Assembly: GCF_000717655.1 (NCBI RefSeq)
Contig: NZ_JNZY01000069.1
Coordinates: 1-28,181 of the forward strand
Direction: 5' to 3'
DNA: 28,181 nt
Source: Streptomyces katrae
GTDB lineage: Bacteria; Actinomycetota; Actinomycetes; Streptomycetales; Streptomycetaceae
The position numbers were made by a program, and so were the translations under genes. Of the stretch, positions 8,091 through 15,626 are shown piece after piece (the stretch's first letter is position 1; each line of letters opens with the position of its first letter). Below the pieces are notes generated by a model that worked only from the letters and a program-made list of their open reading frames with translations, was not told the DNA's origin and made no database searches.

Positions 8091-8131
8091 AGGGCGGCGT
8101 ACGCCGACGTGGTGTCGGGGTACGCCGCCCT
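8091..8131. terminator. Strong hairpin terminator after the ABC-exporter operon
   Basis: A perfect 12-bp inverted repeat, AGGGCGGCGTAC at 8091-8102 and GTACGCCGCCCT at 8120-8131, with a second nested stem CCGAC/GTCGG (8104-8108 and 8114-8118) closing on loop GTGGT. It lies 50 bases after the permease stop, at the end of a minus-strand operon. No T-run is present, as is common in actinomycete terminators. Confidence 0.8.
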
Positions 8132-8180
8132 CGGGGTGGACGGGAGCGGCTGCGGGAGGCAGTCCGCGCGCTCACTTCGC

Positions 8181-8966
8181 CTACTTGGGGTCGCGCTTGA
8201 ACTGTGCCGTCGACCAGCGGTAGCCGAGTGCGATGAGGGCGATGGACCAGCCGAGGGCGAGCCAGCCGTTGTTGCCGATCTCGGTGCCGAGCAGCAGGCC
8301 GCGCAGGGTTTCGATGGCCGGGGTGAAGGGCTGGTACTCGGCGATGGGCTGGAACCAGCCCGGCATCGAGTCGATCGGGGTGAACGCGCTGGAGATGAGC
8401 GGCAGCAGGATCAGCGGCATCGCGCTGTTGCTGGCCGCTTCGGCGTTGGGGCTGGCCATGCCCATCCCGACCGCGATCCAGGTGAGCGCCAGGGCGTAGA
8501 GGGCGATGAGGCCGAAGGCCGCCAGCCATTCCAGGACGGAGGCGTCGGTGGAGCGGAAGCCGATGGCCACGCCGACGAGGCCGACGAGGACCACGCTGGC
8601 GATCGACTGCAGGACGCTGCCGACGACGTGCCCGATGAGTACGGAGCTGCGGTGGATCGCCATCGTGCGGAAGCGGGCGATGATGCCCTCGGACATGTCG
8701 GTGGAGACGGACACCGCGGCGCCGACGACGGTGCTGCCGATGGTCATGAGCAGGATGCCGGGGACGATGTAGGCGATGTACTCGTCGCGGCCGCCGCCGC
8801 CGATGCCGCCGCTCATCGCGCCGCCGAAGATGTAGACGAAGAGCAGCAGCAGCATGACCGGGGTCATCAGCAGGTTCAGCGTCAGCGACGGGTAGCGGCG
8901 CGCGTGCAGGAGGTTGCGGCGCAGCATGGTGGAGGAGTCGCGCAGGGCGAGGGAGAGGGAGCTCAT
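8181..8966 (-). CDS. ABC-2 type transporter permease (DrrB-like)
   Basis: The product has 261 residues, starting MSSLSLALRDSSTMLRRNLL. The ATG at 8964-8966 overlaps the TGA of the ATPase gene (ATGA), so translation is coupled. Six hydrophobic segments are visible: LLMTPVMLLLLFVYIFG, YIVPGILLMTIGSTVVGAAV, IASVVLVGLVGVAIGF, AAFGLIALYALALTWIAVG, AMPLILLPLISSAF and WLALGWSIALIALGY. The PSLTLNLLMTP entry and the FTPIDSMPGWFQPIAEYQPFTP region before the last span are typical of ABC-2 permeases of the daunorubicin-resistance type. With the ATPase it forms an exporter, presumably of a hydrophobic drug-like compound; the substrate cannot be read from sequence. A strong hairpin follows at 8091-8131. 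Confidence 0.92.
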   Translation of the reverse strand: MSSLSLALRDSSTMLRRNLLHARRYPSLTLNLLMTPVMLLLLFVYIFGGAMSGGIGGGGRDEYIAYIVPGILLMTIGSTVVGAAVSVSTDMSEGIIARFRTMAIHRSSVLIGHVVGSVLQSIASVVLVGLVGVAIGFRSTDASVLEWLAAFGLIALYALALTWIAVGMGMASPNAEAASNSAMPLILLPLISSAFTPIDSMPGWFQPIAEYQPFTPAIETLRGLLLGTEIGNNGWLALGWSIALIALGYRWSTAQFKRDPK

Positions 8967-9925
8967 CGGACGGCCTCCTTGGCCTCGTTGGTCTGGCTGG
9001 GCACGGTGGCGCCGGTGAGAGCGAAGAACACGTCGTCGAGGTCGGGGGTGTGCACGGTGAGCTCGTCCGCCTCGACACCGGCGGAGTCCAGCCGGTCGAG
9101 GACGGAGCGCAGGTCGCGCTGGCTGCCGTCGCTGGCGATCTGCAGCGCCAGCGCTTCGTCGTCCCGGGCGACCTCGCCCAGCACGGCGGCGGCGGCCTGG
9201 TAGGCGGCCGGGTCGGAGAACCTCAGCCGGACGTGTCCGCCGGGGATGAGCCGCTTGAGTTCCTCGGCGGTGCCTTCGGCTGCGATCTTGCCGTTGTTGA
9301 GGACGGCGATGCGGTCGGCGAGCTGGTCGGCTTCCTCGAGGTACTGGGTGGTGAGGAAGACGGTGACGCCGCCGGTCACCAGTTCGCGGATGATCTGCCA
9401 CATGTTGTGGCGGGAGCGCGGGTCGAGGCCGGTGGTGGGCTCGTCGAGGAAGATGATCCGCGGGTTGCCGACCAGGGTCATGGCGATGTCGAGACGCCGC
9501 TTCATACCGCCGGAGTAGCTGGCGGCGGGCTTCTTGGCGGCCTCCACCAGGTCGAACCGCTCCAGGAGTTCGGCGGTGACCCGCTGTCCTTCGCTCTTGG
9601 ACAGGTGGTGCAGGTCGGCCATGAGGAGCATGTTCTCCTCACCGGTGATCAGCCCGTCGACCGCGGAGAACTGCCCGGTGACACCGATCGCCGCCCGCAC
9701 CGCCTGCGGATCGGCCGCGAGGTCGTGGCCGGCGACGCGGATTTCACCGGCGTCGGCACCGATGAGAGTGGAGAGGATCTTGACGGCTGTGGTCTTCCCG
9801 GCGCCGTTCGGCCCGAGCAGGGAGAAGATCGTCCCCTCCGGAACGCTCAGGTCGATGCCGTCGAGCACGCTCTTGTCGCCGTAGGACTTGCGCAGCCCGT
9901 TCGCCGCGATGGCCAGGTTGGTCAT
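8963..9925 (-). CDS. ABC transporter ATP-binding protein (DrrA-like, daunorubicin-resistance family)
   Basis: The product has 320 residues. All nucleotide-binding motifs are present: Walker A GPNGAGKT at 38-45, signature SYSGGMKRR at about 136-144, Walker B RIIFLDEP at 156-163 followed by TTGLDPRSR, and the H-loop region TVFLTTQYLEEADQLADRI. The C-terminal 90 residues (GHVRLRFSDPAAY to ELTVHTPDLDDVFFALTG) match the accessory domain seen in DrrA-type ATPases. It powers export through the overlapping permease. The start ATG at 9923-9925 lies 15 bases after the DUF4097 stop, so all three genes form one operon. The operon diverges from the two-HTH regulator at 10749, which probably controls it. 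Confidence 0.94.
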   Translation of the reverse strand: MTNLAIAANGLRKSYGDKSVLDGIDLSVPEGTIFSLLGPNGAGKTTAVKILSTLIGADAGEIRVAGHDLAADPQAVRAAIGVTGQFSAVDGLITGEENMLLMADLHHLSKSEGQRVTAELLERFDLVEAAKKPAASYSGGMKRRLDIAMTLVGNPRIIFLDEPTTGLDPRSRHNMWQIIRELVTGGVTVFLTTQYLEEADQLADRIAVLNNGKIAAEGTAEELKRLIPGGHVRLRFSDPAAYQAAAAVLGEVARDDEALALQIASDGSQRDLRSVLDRLDSAGVEADELTVHTPDLDDVFFALTGATVPSQTNEAKEAVR

Positions 9926-9940
9926 GGTGAGGTGCTCCCT

Positions 9941-10558
9941 TTAGAGGCTGCGGGCGGTGATGTTGCCGTACGAGGTGCTGGCGTGGATGTTCAGGCCGGG
10001 GGTGCCACCGGCGTTCTGGAGCGAGTTGTGCACGCGGCCGTAGGTGGTGCCGGCGTCCAGGGAGGCGGAGACGCCGCGGGCGGCGACGACCGTGATCTCT
10101 CCGGCCTCGGTGCGCAGCGTGACCGTGCCGCGGACGGCCTCGGCGATGTGGAGGTCGCCCTTCTGGGTGCTGATCTGCGCGTCCCCGCCCAGACGGCCGA
10201 CCGAGACGTCGCCGGCCATCAGGGTGAGGCGGGCGCTCGCGGCCTCGTCGATCTTGACCGTGGCCTGCGCGCCCTCGAAGGTGACGTCGCCGAGGCGCCC
10301 GACGCCGCGGAGTTCGGCGCTGGCCGTCTTCGCTTCGACGCGGGAGCCGGCGGGCAGCTGGACGGTGATCTCCACCGACCCGGAAGAGCCGAGGATCCGG
10401 TTCTTGGCCGGAGCGGCCTCGATGCGCAGGACACCGTCGTCGTAGGTGACGGTCGTCTCCTCGGCGGCCTTCACGTCGCGGCTCTTGGAGGCGTCGGCGG
10501 GCAGGATCTCGACGGTGGTGTTGTCCCGGTCGGCGGCGATGAACCGGATACGTTGCAT
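9941..10558 (-). CDS. DUF4097 family beta-strand repeat protein
   Basis: The product has 205 residues, from the ATG at 10556-10558. It has no signal peptide or membrane segment. The body is a run of alternating short beta strands, such as VEITVQLPAGSRVEAKTASA, LRGVGRLGDVTFEGAQATV, VSVGRLGGDAQISTQKGDLH and TVTLRTEAGEITVVAARG. The recurring G-x-G-x-V pattern and the GSVEITVQLPAGS entry are characteristic of DUF4097 (adhesin-like right-handed beta-helix) proteins, which often sit beside exporters or envelope-stress regulators. It is the first gene of the exporter operon, 15 bases before the ATPase. Its role is not established; sensing or scaffolding is a guess. No clear Shine-Dalgarno site is visible. 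Confidence 0.85.
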   Translation of the reverse strand: MQRIRFIAADRDNTTVEILPADASKSRDVKAAEETTVTYDDGVLRIEAAPAKNRILGSSGSVEITVQLPAGSRVEAKTASAELRGVGRLGDVTFEGAQATVKIDEAASARLTLMAGDVSVGRLGGDAQISTQKGDLHIAEAVRGTVTLRTEAGEITVVAARGVSASLDAGTTYGRVHNSLQNAGGTPGLNIHASTSYGNITARSL

Positions 10559-10621
10559 TCACGTATCTGGCAACAGTCTCGTTGCGCAAAAACGCCATCA
10601 GTGCAGGTAGAGGCCCAGAAT

Positions 10622-10698
10622 TCATTGCAATGAGCTGAAATATAACGCAACGTTCCCCACCCCAAACGTTGCAATGGATTGCGGGTGAAGGCTATACT
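10622..10698. promoter_or_regulatory. Divergent control region with palindromes and a plus-strand promoter
   Basis: Between the divergent exporter operon and regulator lie a perfect 12-bp palindrome TCATTGCAATGA (10622-10633) and a perfect 8-bp inverted repeat GCAACGTT (10647-10654) / AACGTTGC (10665-10672) spaced by 10. A plausible promoter toward the regulator is TTGCAA (10669-10674), 18 bases, TATACT (10693-10698). Its -35 box overlaps the right arm, as expected for autorepression. The shared TTGCAA core suggests one binding protein, probably the regulator at 10749. Confidence 0.65.
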
Positions 10699-10748
10699 GG
10701 CGCCCTGGAGACGCCCTTGAGCCACGACAGACCGCGAAGGAGCCCGCG

Positions 10749-11483
10749 ATGCCGGGAGGCAGACTCACCCAGCAGGAACGCCAGCAGATCGCGCTGGGAC
10801 TGGCCGATGGCCTCGCCTACGCGGAGATCGCCCGGCGTCTGGACCGTCCGACGTCGACGGTCACGCGTGAGGTGATGCGCAACGGCGGCCCGGCCGGTTA
10901 CCGCGCGGACCTGGCCCACCGGGCCACCGAACACCGCGCGCACCGCCGCAGGCAGGCCGCGCCCCGCGACCCGAAGGCGCCCGCGCAGACCCACGGCCGC
11001 GATGCCGAGGCGGTGCGCGAGTACGAGGAGACGTTCACCACCGTCCTGATGCAGGCGGGCACGCCCAAGATGATGGCCCGGGTGCTGGCCTGCCTCTACA
11101 TCACCGACGCGGGCAGCCTCACCGCGTCCGAACTCGTCGAGCGCCTCCAGGTCAGCCCGGCGTCCATCTCCAAGGCGATCGCGTTCCTCGAGGGCCAGGG
11201 CCTGGTCCGCCGCGAACGCGACGACCGCCGCCGCGAGCGTTACGTCGTCGACAACGACGTCTGGTACCAGTCCATGATGGCCAGCGCCCGCGGCACCGCC
11301 CAGCTGGCCGAGACCGCACGGCAGGGCGTCGGCATCCTCGGCCCCGGCACCCTGGCCGCCACCCGCCTCGAGAACATCGCCCGCTTCGTCGACTTCGTCT
11401 CCGAGAGCATCGCCCGCGCCGCGGAACAGGCCCGCGACGTCCTCTACACGAAACCCGAAACGCCCTCGGACAGCACCGCCTGA
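10749..11483 (+). CDS. Two-HTH regulator: IS30-type N-terminal helix-turn-helix joined to a MarR/GbsR-like domain
   Basis: The product has 244 residues. AAGGAG sits seven bases before the ATG. Residues 5-55 (RLTQQERQQIALGLADGLAY, EIARRLDRPTSTVTREVMRN, GYRADLAHR) look like the N-terminal helix-turn-helix of IS30-type transposases. After a basic linker, residues from about 90 on carry a winged-helix MarR/GbsR-like domain: KMMARVLACLYITDAGSLTA, LVERLQVSPASISKAIAFLE and GLVRRERDDRRRERYVVDND. No transposase catalytic domain is present and the gene is intact, so this is a regulator and not an insertion element. It is divergent from the DUF4097-exporter operon and probably represses it and itself through the palindromes at 10622-10672. 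The signal is unknown; a substrate of the exporter is the simplest guess. Confidence 0.82.
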   Translation: MPGGRLTQQERQQIALGLADGLAYAEIARRLDRPTSTVTREVMRNGGPAGYRADLAHRATEHRAHRRRQAAPRDPKAPAQTHGRDAEAVREYEETFTTVLMQAGTPKMMARVLACLYITDAGSLTASELVERLQVSPASISKAIAFLEGQGLVRRERDDRRRERYVVDNDVWYQSMMASARGTAQLAETARQGVGILGPGTLAATRLENIARFVDFVSESIARAAEQARDVLYTKPETPSDSTA

Positions 11484-11513
11484 ACCACGCTCGGCGCCGG
11501 TGACGCGACAGCG

Positions 11514-12281
11514 CTAGAGCGGCCCGCGCGGGTGGGGGAGGGCAGTGGGGGTCCGGGACGGCCGGCCGAGTCGTACCGGCACCCCGGGGGAGTACAGGAC
11601 GCTGACCGGGGCCTGCCGTGGCGCCGGGAGGCCGGCCCCATCGAGCAGGTTCTCGTCGCACGCAAGGAGTTCCGCTCGGTACAGCGGCCAGCGCGGGTGG
11701 TCGTTGGGCAGGTACGCCGCTCCGCCGAAGAAGGCGTTGTGCATGCCCCACCGGGCGGTGAGGAAGTGCTCCAGCTCGGTGGGCTCCGCGATCCGCTCGC
11801 CCCTCGCCACCGTGATGCGGCTGTGGGCCCCGCGTGGGCCGGGCCAGCGGCGGGAACTGGCGTAATGGACCGTGTCGCCGTCGGTGCGGACGCTCATCCG
11901 GGACCACAGGTAGGGGAGCCGGAAGCCGAGCCGCCCCATCACGACCGGGATCAGCCGTGACGCATCCATCGACCGGAACACGACACCGCGCCGCCCGTGC
12001 GCGTCGACCGAGTACAGGCGCACGTTGGTCTCGGGGAACGAGCCGAAGTACGGCACTCCGGGCAGCCGGAGCCAGCCGACCCGGTGCATCCGGAAGGCCA
12101 CGAGGCCGACGTAACTGACCCCGTCGTGCGTGTCGGGCACGGTCCCGCTCGGCAGCAGCGGTGCCACGACGCCGGGGTCGACGGCCCAGTGGATGAAGGC
12201 GAGATCGAGCCACTCCTGGGTGAGGAGCGGGTCGTGTATGCGGGCGGGGGCATCCGGTGTCACGGACGAGGCTGGCTGCAC
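11514..12281 (-). CDS. YqjF family protein (DUF2071)
   Basis: The product has 255 residues from the GTG at 12279-12281. The ribosome binding site is weak, so the start is uncertain by some residues. DUF2071-type blocks are DPLLTQEWLDLAFIHWAVDP, VAPLLPSGTVPDTHDGVSYV, VGLVAFRMHRVG, FPETNVRLYSVDAHGRRGVV and FLTARWGMHNAFFGG followed by the aspartate/proline-rich HPRWPLYRAEL. The family is common in actinomycetes and bacilli; its biochemical role is unknown, and the fold is thought to resemble acetoacetate decarboxylase. No membrane segment is present. It is convergent with the two-HTH regulator, 30 bases away. Confidence 0.85.
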   Translation of the reverse strand: MQPASSVTPDAPARIHDPLLTQEWLDLAFIHWAVDPGVVAPLLPSGTVPDTHDGVSYVGLVAFRMHRVGWLRLPGVPYFGSFPETNVRLYSVDAHGRRGVVFRSMDASRLIPVVMGRLGFRLPYLWSRMSVRTDGDTVHYASSRRWPGPRGAHSRITVARGERIAEPTELEHFLTARWGMHNAFFGGAAYLPNDHPRWPLYRAELLACDENLLDGAGLPAPRQAPVSVLYSPGVPVRLGRPSRTPTALPHPRGPL

Positions 12282-12415
12282 GGCTCAAGCATGACAGAGC
12301 GGGTCGCTCTGTTGTTCGAGAGAGCGTCGCGCAGGGGTAGCGGACCGGGGCCGCTTCTTCCCCTTGGGCCCGAGGCCCGGCGTGACGTCATGCCGCTGAA
12401 TGTCGACCTTCTCGC

Positions 12416-12952
12416 TCAGTCCTGCTCCGCGCTGGACAGGGCTTCGGTGATGACGCGGGTGGCGAAGTCGCGGTCGTCGGTGAGCCGGTTGATCTGCTCC
12501 GCGAGCAGCAGGGCCGTGGCTTCCAGGGCGTTCATCTCGTCCCCGGTCCAGTCTCCGTACTGCTTGCGCCACAGGTTGGGGCTCAGGCCGGTGCCGGCCG
12601 CGATGATCAGGCCGGCCATGGTCGGGATGACTTCCGGGCGGATGCTCTTGGGCATCATGCGCATCGAGGCCACGAAACTGGGCACCACGTACTCGATGAC
12701 GTCCCGGTCGCGGTCCTCGTAGGCCATCCGCAGCCACTGCATGAACATGTAGATGAGCGTGCACGCGCCGTCCACCAGCTCCTCGGCTTCCTCGGGGCCC
12801 AGTGAGGCGGTGAACGAGTCGATCAACTGCCGCTGCTGCGGGTCGGTCCCGGCCTTGCCGTCGTAGACGGTCTTGAGCCGAGAGTCGATCAGCATGAGTG
12901 CTGCGCCCACGTTGCCGGCGGGGGCGTACTGGGAGTCGCAGGGCGATGGCAC
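12416..12952 (-). CDS. Conserved-looking hypothetical protein, helical
   Basis: The product has 178 residues from the GTG at 12950-12952, which has an excellent GAGGAGGA site seven bases upstream. I do not recognise the family. The sequence is largely helical and acidic, with ALMLIDSRLKTVYDGKAG, EEAEELVDGACTLIYMFMQW, VIEYVVPSFVASMRMMPKSI and EVIPTMAGLIIAAGTGL. The hydrophobic stretches are too amphipathic to be confident membrane spans. No catalytic motif is evident. It stands alone on the minus strand, back to back with the phosphatase gene at 13175. Good codon use and a strong ribosome site make it a real gene. Confidence 0.7.
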   Translation of the reverse strand: MPSPCDSQYAPAGNVGAALMLIDSRLKTVYDGKAGTDPQQRQLIDSFTASLGPEEAEELVDGACTLIYMFMQWLRMAYEDRDRDVIEYVVPSFVASMRMMPKSIRPEVIPTMAGLIIAAGTGLSPNLWRKQYGDWTGDEMNALEATALLLAEQINRLTDDRDFATRVITEALSSAEQD

Positions 12953-13174
12953 AGTGGATTCCTCCTCGGGTGACCGTGAGCTACGTGACGCGTTCGTACA
13001 GTAGTCCGCTGGGGAGAGGGCGGGCTGCCGAATCCCGAGGGGGAGCTCCCTCGTCCGCTCGCCTCAACCGGCCAGGGGTTCCACCAGCAGGAAGGCGCCG
13101 GCAGGCCCCTGCCCGAGAACCAGACTCCGCCTGTCAGGGCGCTATGCCCCAATTGCACGGATACTCTGGGAAGC

Positions 13175-14266
13175 GTGATCGAGTCTGGACGGCCGCGGCT
13201 CCGTCGGCGCTACGGCCCCGGGAGGCTTGTGCGGCTGTCGCCGGTCATTCTGACCGTCGTGATCGCCAGCCTGGCCTACGCCACTCCGCCGGAAATGGCC
13301 TTCAGCCGCCTCCTGCCCGCCGCGCCGGCCCTGGCCGCCGCCATGTGGCCGGTCCTCCCCACCGTCCTGCTCGGGACGGTCTGCCTCTTCCTGATGATCG
13401 GCCTCAGCTTCGTCTTCCCCGATCTGGGAACGTGGTGGACGTGCGCCGGGATCATCGCGGTCACCGTGGCCGCCGCCTACGGAAGCCATGTCCGGCTCCA
13501 GCGGGAGCGCACCCTCTTTCAGGTACGGCTCGTCGCCGACGCGGCGCAACAGGTGGTGCTGAGCCCCATGCCACGCCGCCTCGGGAACGTCGAGATCGAG
13601 TCGCTGTACGTCGCGGCCGCGGCGGAGGCCCGCATCGGCGGCGACTTCTACGAGGTCGTCGACACGCCGTTCGGGGTCAGGCTGCTCATCGGTGACGTAC
13701 GGGGCAAGGGCCTGCCGGCAGTGGGGGCGGCCGCGGCGATCGTCAATGCCTTCCGGGAGGCGGCCTACGGCGAGCCCGACATGGTCGACGTCGCACGCAG
13801 GCTGGACGCCAGCAGCACCCGCTACAACGCCGCCTTTCCGCCCGACGAGCCGATGGAGCGCTTCGCCACGGCCCTTCTCGCCGAGATCCCGCACGAGGGC
13901 AGACGTATCGACATCCTCAACTGCGGACACCCCCCGCCGCTGCTCCTGAACCGCAGGAAACTCCGTGTACTCGAGCCCGCCACCCCCTCGCCATTGCTCA
14001 GCCTCGCGGAGCTGATCGGCGATCACTACAACGTCGACACCTTCGACTTCGCCCCCGGGGACCTGCTGCTCCTCTACACCGACGGGATCGCCGAGACCCG
14101 CGCCCGCGACGGAGAGTTCTTCCCGCTGGCGGCATGGATGCACCGACAGCCCCCCACGCCGCCCCGCGAACTGCTCACGGCCCTCCACCGCGACCTCCTC
14201 CGCTACAGCAGAGGACGCCTCGACGACGACATCGCGGCCCTCGCCGTACGCCTGTCCGAGCCCTGA
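13175..14266 (+). CDS. Membrane-anchored SpoIIE-type PP2C serine phosphatase
   Basis: The product has 363 residues from the GTG at 13175. Three hydrophobic spans precede the enzyme: about 21-37 (LSPVILTVVIASLAYA), 45-80 (two segments around AAMWPVLPTVLLGTVCLFLM) and 87-102. The cytoplasmic PP2C domain starts near 125 with AQQVVLSPMPRR. It contains the metal-binding GGDFYEV at 155-161 and GDVRGKG at 173-179, then CGHPPPLLL, LLLYTDGIAETR and the final DDDIAALAV. All conserved acidic residues of SpoIIE phosphatases are present. In Streptomyces such proteins dephosphorylate anti-sigma-factor antagonists in partner-switching pathways. No cognate kinase or antagonist gene lies nearby, so the target is unknown. 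No PAS or GAF sensor domain is present. Confidence 0.93.
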   Translation: MIESGRPRLRRRYGPGRLVRLSPVILTVVIASLAYATPPEMAFSRLLPAAPALAAAMWPVLPTVLLGTVCLFLMIGLSFVFPDLGTWWTCAGIIAVTVAAAYGSHVRLQRERTLFQVRLVADAAQQVVLSPMPRRLGNVEIESLYVAAAAEARIGGDFYEVVDTPFGVRLLIGDVRGKGLPAVGAAAAIVNAFREAAYGEPDMVDVARRLDASSTRYNAAFPPDEPMERFATALLAEIPHEGRRIDILNCGHPPPLLLNRRKLRVLEPATPSPLLSLAELIGDHYNVDTFDFAPGDLLLLYTDGIAETRARDGEFFPLAAWMHRQPPTPPRELLTALHRDLLRYSRGRLDDDIAALAVRLSEP

Positions 14267-14667
14267 GGCCGCGCCCCCGGTGAACCGGGTCAACCGGCCC
14301 TCCGCCGACGTGGCGGGCCTGCCCAAGAACCCCTCGACCTCGCCGCCGAGGCGTTCAACGGGGTCGAGCACTACGCCCTGACCCACGACCAGGACGACAA
14401 GCCCCCGATGCACCAGGAACCCGACGACAACCGCTGCCCCCGGCCCGAACCCCTCCGGGGCCCGGGGCAGGACACCAGGAGGAGATCACCCGCGGGCCTG
14501 GACAGCACCGAGGACGGCTCCTGGCCCCACGTGACCCTCGGCCTGGCGCGCAAGGACTTCCCCCCGGCGGAGGCCAAGGCGCTCGAGCCCTCCGGCGCGG
14601 CGATGAGTCTGCGGGCAGCCGCAGGTCTAACCCTTGACGGAGACAACCGACTCATCGGGAGCAAGCC
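14267..14667. other. No intact gene; possible coding remains
   Basis: One plus-strand frame reads AAEAFNGVEHYALTHDQDD and later TLGLARKDFPPAEAKALEP, which look protein-like. It has no proper start and no recognisable family, and it runs out of frame into the next gene. Nothing else is supported here. This is the left edge of a region with several broken genes. Confidence 0.4.
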
Positions 14668-15312
14668 ATGGGCCTCATCCACATCGAGCTGTTCGCGACC
14701 CTCGATCTCGTCGGGCAGGCGCCCGGCGGCCCCGACGAGGACCCGGTCGGGTTCCCGTTCGGCGGCTGGCAGGCGCCCTTGCTGGACGAGGTCGCCGGGG
14801 CACAGGTCGGTGCCGCGTACGAAGGCACGGACGCCCTCCTGCTCGGCCGGCGGACGTACGACATCTTCGCCGCCTACTGGCCTCACCAGGAGGGCGGCGA
14901 GGACAACGAGATCGCCACGCTCTTCAACCGCGTCCCCAAGTACGTGGCCTCTCGCGGCCGGCCCGACCTCTCGTGGGCCGGGTCCGCACAACTCGGCCCG
15001 GACCTGGCCGCCGCGGTGCGCGAGATCCGTGACCGCCACGAGCACGTGAAGGTCGTCGGGAGCCTGAACCTCGTGCAGACCCTCCTGCGCGAGAAGCTCT
15101 TCGACCGCCTCGACCTCTGGGTGCACCCGATCATGCTGGGCGTCGGGAAGAAGGTGTTCGACGAGGGCGCGGTGCCCACCAACGTCACGCTCCTCGCACC
15201 CCCGGCGGCCGGCCCGAAGGGCACCGTGTACCTCCGCTACGGACTCGCCGACGGCACGCCCGCGACGGGGGACATGAGCGCACCCGATCGCGGTGTCGGA
15301 AGCGACGACTGA
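14668..15312 (+). CDS. Dihydrofolate reductase / RibD C-terminal domain family protein
   Basis: The product has 214 residues; the ATG at 14668 has GGGAGC about six bases upstream. Typical RibD_C/DHFR-like blocks are IHIELFATLDLVGQAPGG, DALLLGRRTYDIFAAYWP, FNRVPKYVASRG, HVKVVGSLNLVQTLLREKLF and DRLDLWVHPIMLGVGKKVFD. The fold binds NADPH. Most Streptomyces members of this size are uncharacterised reductases and not the essential folate enzyme. The gene is intact, although DNA on both sides is decayed. A stem-loop terminator follows directly. No operon partner is visible. Confidence 0.9.
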   Translation: MGLIHIELFATLDLVGQAPGGPDEDPVGFPFGGWQAPLLDEVAGAQVGAAYEGTDALLLGRRTYDIFAAYWPHQEGGEDNEIATLFNRVPKYVASRGRPDLSWAGSAQLGPDLAAAVREIRDRHEHVKVVGSLNLVQTLLREKLFDRLDLWVHPIMLGVGKKVFDEGAVPTNVTLLAPPAAGPKGTVYLRYGLADGTPATGDMSAPDRGVGSDD

Positions 15313-15316
15313 GGCC

Positions 15317-15346
15317 GCCCCGCGCCCGGTACCCGGGCGGCGGGGC
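15317..15346 (+). terminator. GC-rich stem-loop after the RibD-like gene
   Basis: GCCCCGCGCCCGG (15317-15329) pairs with CCGGGCGGCGGGGC (15333-15346) with one unpaired base and a three-base loop. It starts five bases after the TGA of the RibD-like gene. No U-tract follows. Confidence 0.7.
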
Positions 15347-15349
15347 AAG

Positions 15350-15600
15350 GCTGCTTCTGCCGCGCGGGGGAGGCCAGGCGGGCGGTGACGGCGCTGACCC
15401 CGAGCAGTCCGAGTCCTGCCCCGGCGGTGAAGGCCGCCACCGTGGTGGCGGAGCGGCGAACCCGGCGAGGCCCCCACCGGCACGAGGCGGGCGGCGAGTG
15501 CCCAGCCGCGCTGTCGGCGCACGGCGAAGTGCCGGGGGAGCAGCAGGAACGGGCTGACCAAGGCCATGTTCACCGGCAGACCACCACACCCCGACAACCG
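15350..15600 (-). pseudogene. C-terminal remnant of an integral membrane protein (possibly DUF998)
   Basis: On the minus strand the frame reads GGLPVNMALVSPFLLLPRHF and RRQRGWALAARLVPVGA. A frame change near 15450 then continues it as VAAFTAGAGLGLLGVSAVTA followed by RLASPARQ. Together these look like the last two transmembrane segments of a membrane protein. The alternation of a basic loop (RHFAVRRQRGW) and hydrophobic helices supports this. The family guess is weak. The N-terminal part is missing upstream of 15600, where the hydrolase remnant begins on the other strand. It is therefore truncated and frameshifted. Confidence 0.45.
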
Positions 15601-15626
15601 ACCGGCCAGACCCGGAAAGAGGCCTC

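Noticed and set aside
7301..8200. Plus-strand frame of 299 codons through the VOC gene and the gap after it
   Set aside because: It is antisense to the VOC gene and, beyond it, has no family similarity or ribosome site.
9050..10633. Plus-strand frame of 527 codons opposite the ABC ATPase and DUF4097 genes
   Set aside because: It is antisense to two genes with clear family motifs and has Val/Gly/Asp-rich nonsense translation.
10749..11483. IS30-type transposase
   Set aside because: Only the N-terminal HTH resembles IS30; the catalytic domain is absent, a MarR/GbsR-like domain follows, and no terminal repeats are seen.
14371..15597. Minus-strand frame of 408 codons over the RibD-like gene
   Set aside because: Antisense to a well-recognised reductase; only its N-terminal part above 15450 resembles a protein and is reported as a membrane remnant.
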